Below, piece after piece: positions 6,340 through 7,610 of a stretch of 7,610 nucleotides of DNA; within the stretch, counting starts at the first letter, position 1, and the number at the start of each line of letters is the position of its first letter. Source of the DNA: a bacterium UBA1790. GTDB taxonomy: Bacteria > Bacteroidota > Bacteroidia > Bacteroidales > Muribaculaceae. The DNA lies in the NCBI GenBank assembly GCA_002314465.1, contig DCGA01000133.1, forward strand, positions 25,256 to 32,865, written 5' to 3'. Made by a program: the position numbers and the translations under genes. Under the pieces are notes generated by a model, which made no database searches, was not told the DNA's origin, and was given only the letters and a program-made list of their open reading frames with translations.

Positions 6340-7610
6340 ATGAAGAAGATTTTTGCAACTATATTGGCAGTGTGTGTGTTGGCGGTTAGTGCCAATGCAC
6401 AGAACTGCTGTGGCTCTACAGCAAACTGTGGCGATGCTGCCAAGGTTAAGCCTGGTGTAGAGGTACTGCGCGACGGTGGCTTCAAGGTGCTTGAGGGTAA
6501 GCGTGTGGGACTGGTGACCAATCCCAGCGGTATCGACAACAACCTCAAGAGCACTGTAGACATCATCAACGAGGCAGGCAACTGCAAACTCGTGGCACTT
6601 TATGGTCCCGAGCACGGTGTGCGTGGCAACGCTCATGCTGGCGATGCTGTGGGCGACGCTGTCGACCCCAACACAGGCATTAAGATGTATTCGCTCTATG
6701 GCAAGACCCACAAGCCCACTGCCGAGATGCTCAAGGACATCGACGTGCTGGTCTATGACATTCAGGACATAGGCTGCCGCAGTTACACTTTCTATGCTAC
6801 CATGGGTGTGTGCATGGAGGCGTGTGCCGAGCAAAACAAGGAATTCGTTGTCCTTGACCGTCCCAACCCGCTGGGTGGCAACAAGGTAGAGGGTAACCTC
6901 GTCGAGGACGGTTACTTCTCGTTCGTGAGCAAGTATGCCATTCCTTACCTCTATGGACTCACTCCCGGCGAACTCGCTCAGTACCTTAATGGCGAGGGTG
7001 TTATCAGCAAGAAGGCTGGTAAGGACTGCAAACTCACAGTCGTTCCCATGGAAGGCTGGAAGCGCAGCATGAAGTTCCGCGAGACCGGTATGCCCTGGGT
7101 AGCTCCTTCTCCCCAGATTCCTAATCCCGAGAGCGCTTGGTTCTATCCCGTGTCGGGCGTTATAGGTGAACTTTACATCTTCAACACCGGCATTGGCTAC
7201 ACATTGCCTTTCGAGACCTTTGCTACATCATGGATCGATGCCGACAAGTTGTGCGAGAAGATGAACGCACTCAACCTGCCCGGCATTAAGTTCCGCCCCA
7301 TCAACTACAAGCCTTTCTACGACCTCTCGTGGGTTGTTGAGAAGGAAAAGGGCAAAGAGGTACACGGTGTGCAGACCTACATCACCGACTTTGATGCAGC
7401 CAATCTTACCCTCACCCAGTTCTACTTCCTGCAGGTTGTTCATGAGATGTATCCCGATGTAACTCTGTTTGACCAGAATCCCAAGCGATTCGGCATGTTC
7501 GACAAGGTGTGCGGCACCAAGGAGATTCGCGAGCGTTTCTCTAAGCGTTACAAGGTTGAGGACATCAAGGACTACTTCAACAAGGACACCGAAGCCTTCA
7601 AGGCAAAATC
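6340..7610 (+). CDS. namZ-like: DUF1343/NamZ-like secreted exo-muramidase-type protein (3' end outside window)
   Basis: The first 423 codons are present and the frame is open at the window end; the family's usual length suggests only a few residues are missing. Residues 1-20 (MKKIFATILAVCVLAVSANA) are a signal peptide with likely cleavage before Gln21, so the protein is periplasmic or exported. Family motifs follow in order: GLVTNPSG (57-64), YGPEHGVRG (88-96) with the presumed catalytic Glu91, VLVYDIQDIGCRSYTFYATM (136-155), VLDRPNPLGG (171-180) and WVAPSPQIP (253-261). NamZ enzymes (GH171) release MurNAc from the non-reducing ends of glycan fragments. The stretch usually reading SEGRGT before PFE is TGIGYTLPFE here (283-292), so this is a divergent subfamily and its activity is uncertain. 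The mature N terminus has a small Cys cluster (residues 23, 24, 30). The start at 6340 is set by the signal peptide. With the AmpG-like permease it fits wall-sugar salvage. Confidence 0.85.
   Translation, partial: MKKIFATILAVCVLAVSANAQNCCGSTANCGDAAKVKPGVEVLRDGGFKVLEGKRVGLVTNPSGIDNNLKSTVDIINEAGNCKLVALYGPEHGVRGNAHAGDAVGDAVDPNTGIKMYSLYGKTHKPTAEMLKDIDVLVYDIQDIGCRSYTFYATMGVCMEACAEQNKEFVVLDRPNPLGGNKVEGNLVEDGYFSFVSKYAIPYLYGLTPGELAQYLNGEGVISKKAGKDCKLTVVPMEGWKRSMKFRETGMPWVAPSPQIPNPESAWFYPVSGVIGELYIFNTGIGYTLPFETFATSWIDADKLCEKMNALNLPGIKFRPINYKPFYDLSWVVEKEKGKEVHGVQTYITDFDAANLTLTQFYFLQVVHEMYPDVTLFDQNPKRFGMFDKVCGTKEIRERFSKRYKVEDIKDYFNKDTEAFKAK

Noticed and set aside
6340..6411. NamZ-like protein as a lipoprotein
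   Set aside because: The first Cys follows Gln-Asn rather than a lipobox, and SANA before Gln21 is a good ordinary cleavage site.

Overview
The window looks like the chromosome of a member of the Bacteroidales (Muribaculaceae, Prevotellaceae or a relative; the family is a guess). The reasons are protein families typical of that order, gene starts without Shine-Dalgarno sequences that are preceded by A/T-rich leaders, short spacers between co-directional genes, and GC-rich coding sequence (57% in one 60-base stretch counted).

All seven genes I accept lie on the plus strand. In order they are: the 3' end of a family-2 glycosyltransferase (1-572); a complete, longer paralogue of it (605-2080); a DUF4922 protein of the GalT-like HIT branch (2110-3060); a SpoIID/LytB lytic-transglycosylase-type protein (3075-4412); an AmpG-like MFS permease (4452-5762); a small GxxExxY protein with a PD-(D/E)XK-type core (5846-6256); and a secreted DUF1343 (NamZ-like) protein cut by the window end (6340 onward). 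Spacers from the first gene to the permease are 14-39 bp, so these genes are probably one operon.

Read together, the GxxExxY gene excepted, the set suggests a cell-wall (peptidoglycan) salvage or remodelling module. The secreted DUF1343 protein would trim muramic-acid-containing glycans, the AmpG-like permease would import muropeptides or amino sugars, and the SpoIID-type protein would act on glycan strands. The GalT-like protein and the glycosyltransferases would handle nucleotide-activated or acceptor sugars. The fold calls are good. The joint pathway is inference.

The most unusual part is 5763-6339, between permease and namZ-like gene. It holds an AT-rich GxxExxY gene (27-40% GC in sampled stretches) framed by copies of an ATCAGATTAA repeat. 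Two 32-bp copies form an inverted pair (27/32 matching) directly around the gene. A further 26-bp perfect direct copy lies just before namZ. The whole block is bounded by an 8-bp direct repeat, TAGAATAA, that looks like a target-site duplication. Removing the block with one copy of the 8-mer leaves a 13-bp spacer like others in the operon. This is best explained as a small mobile or REP-like cassette that carries a nuclease-like gene and inserted cleanly into the operon.

No RNA genes, CRISPR arrays, GC-rich terminators or known insertion sequences were seen.
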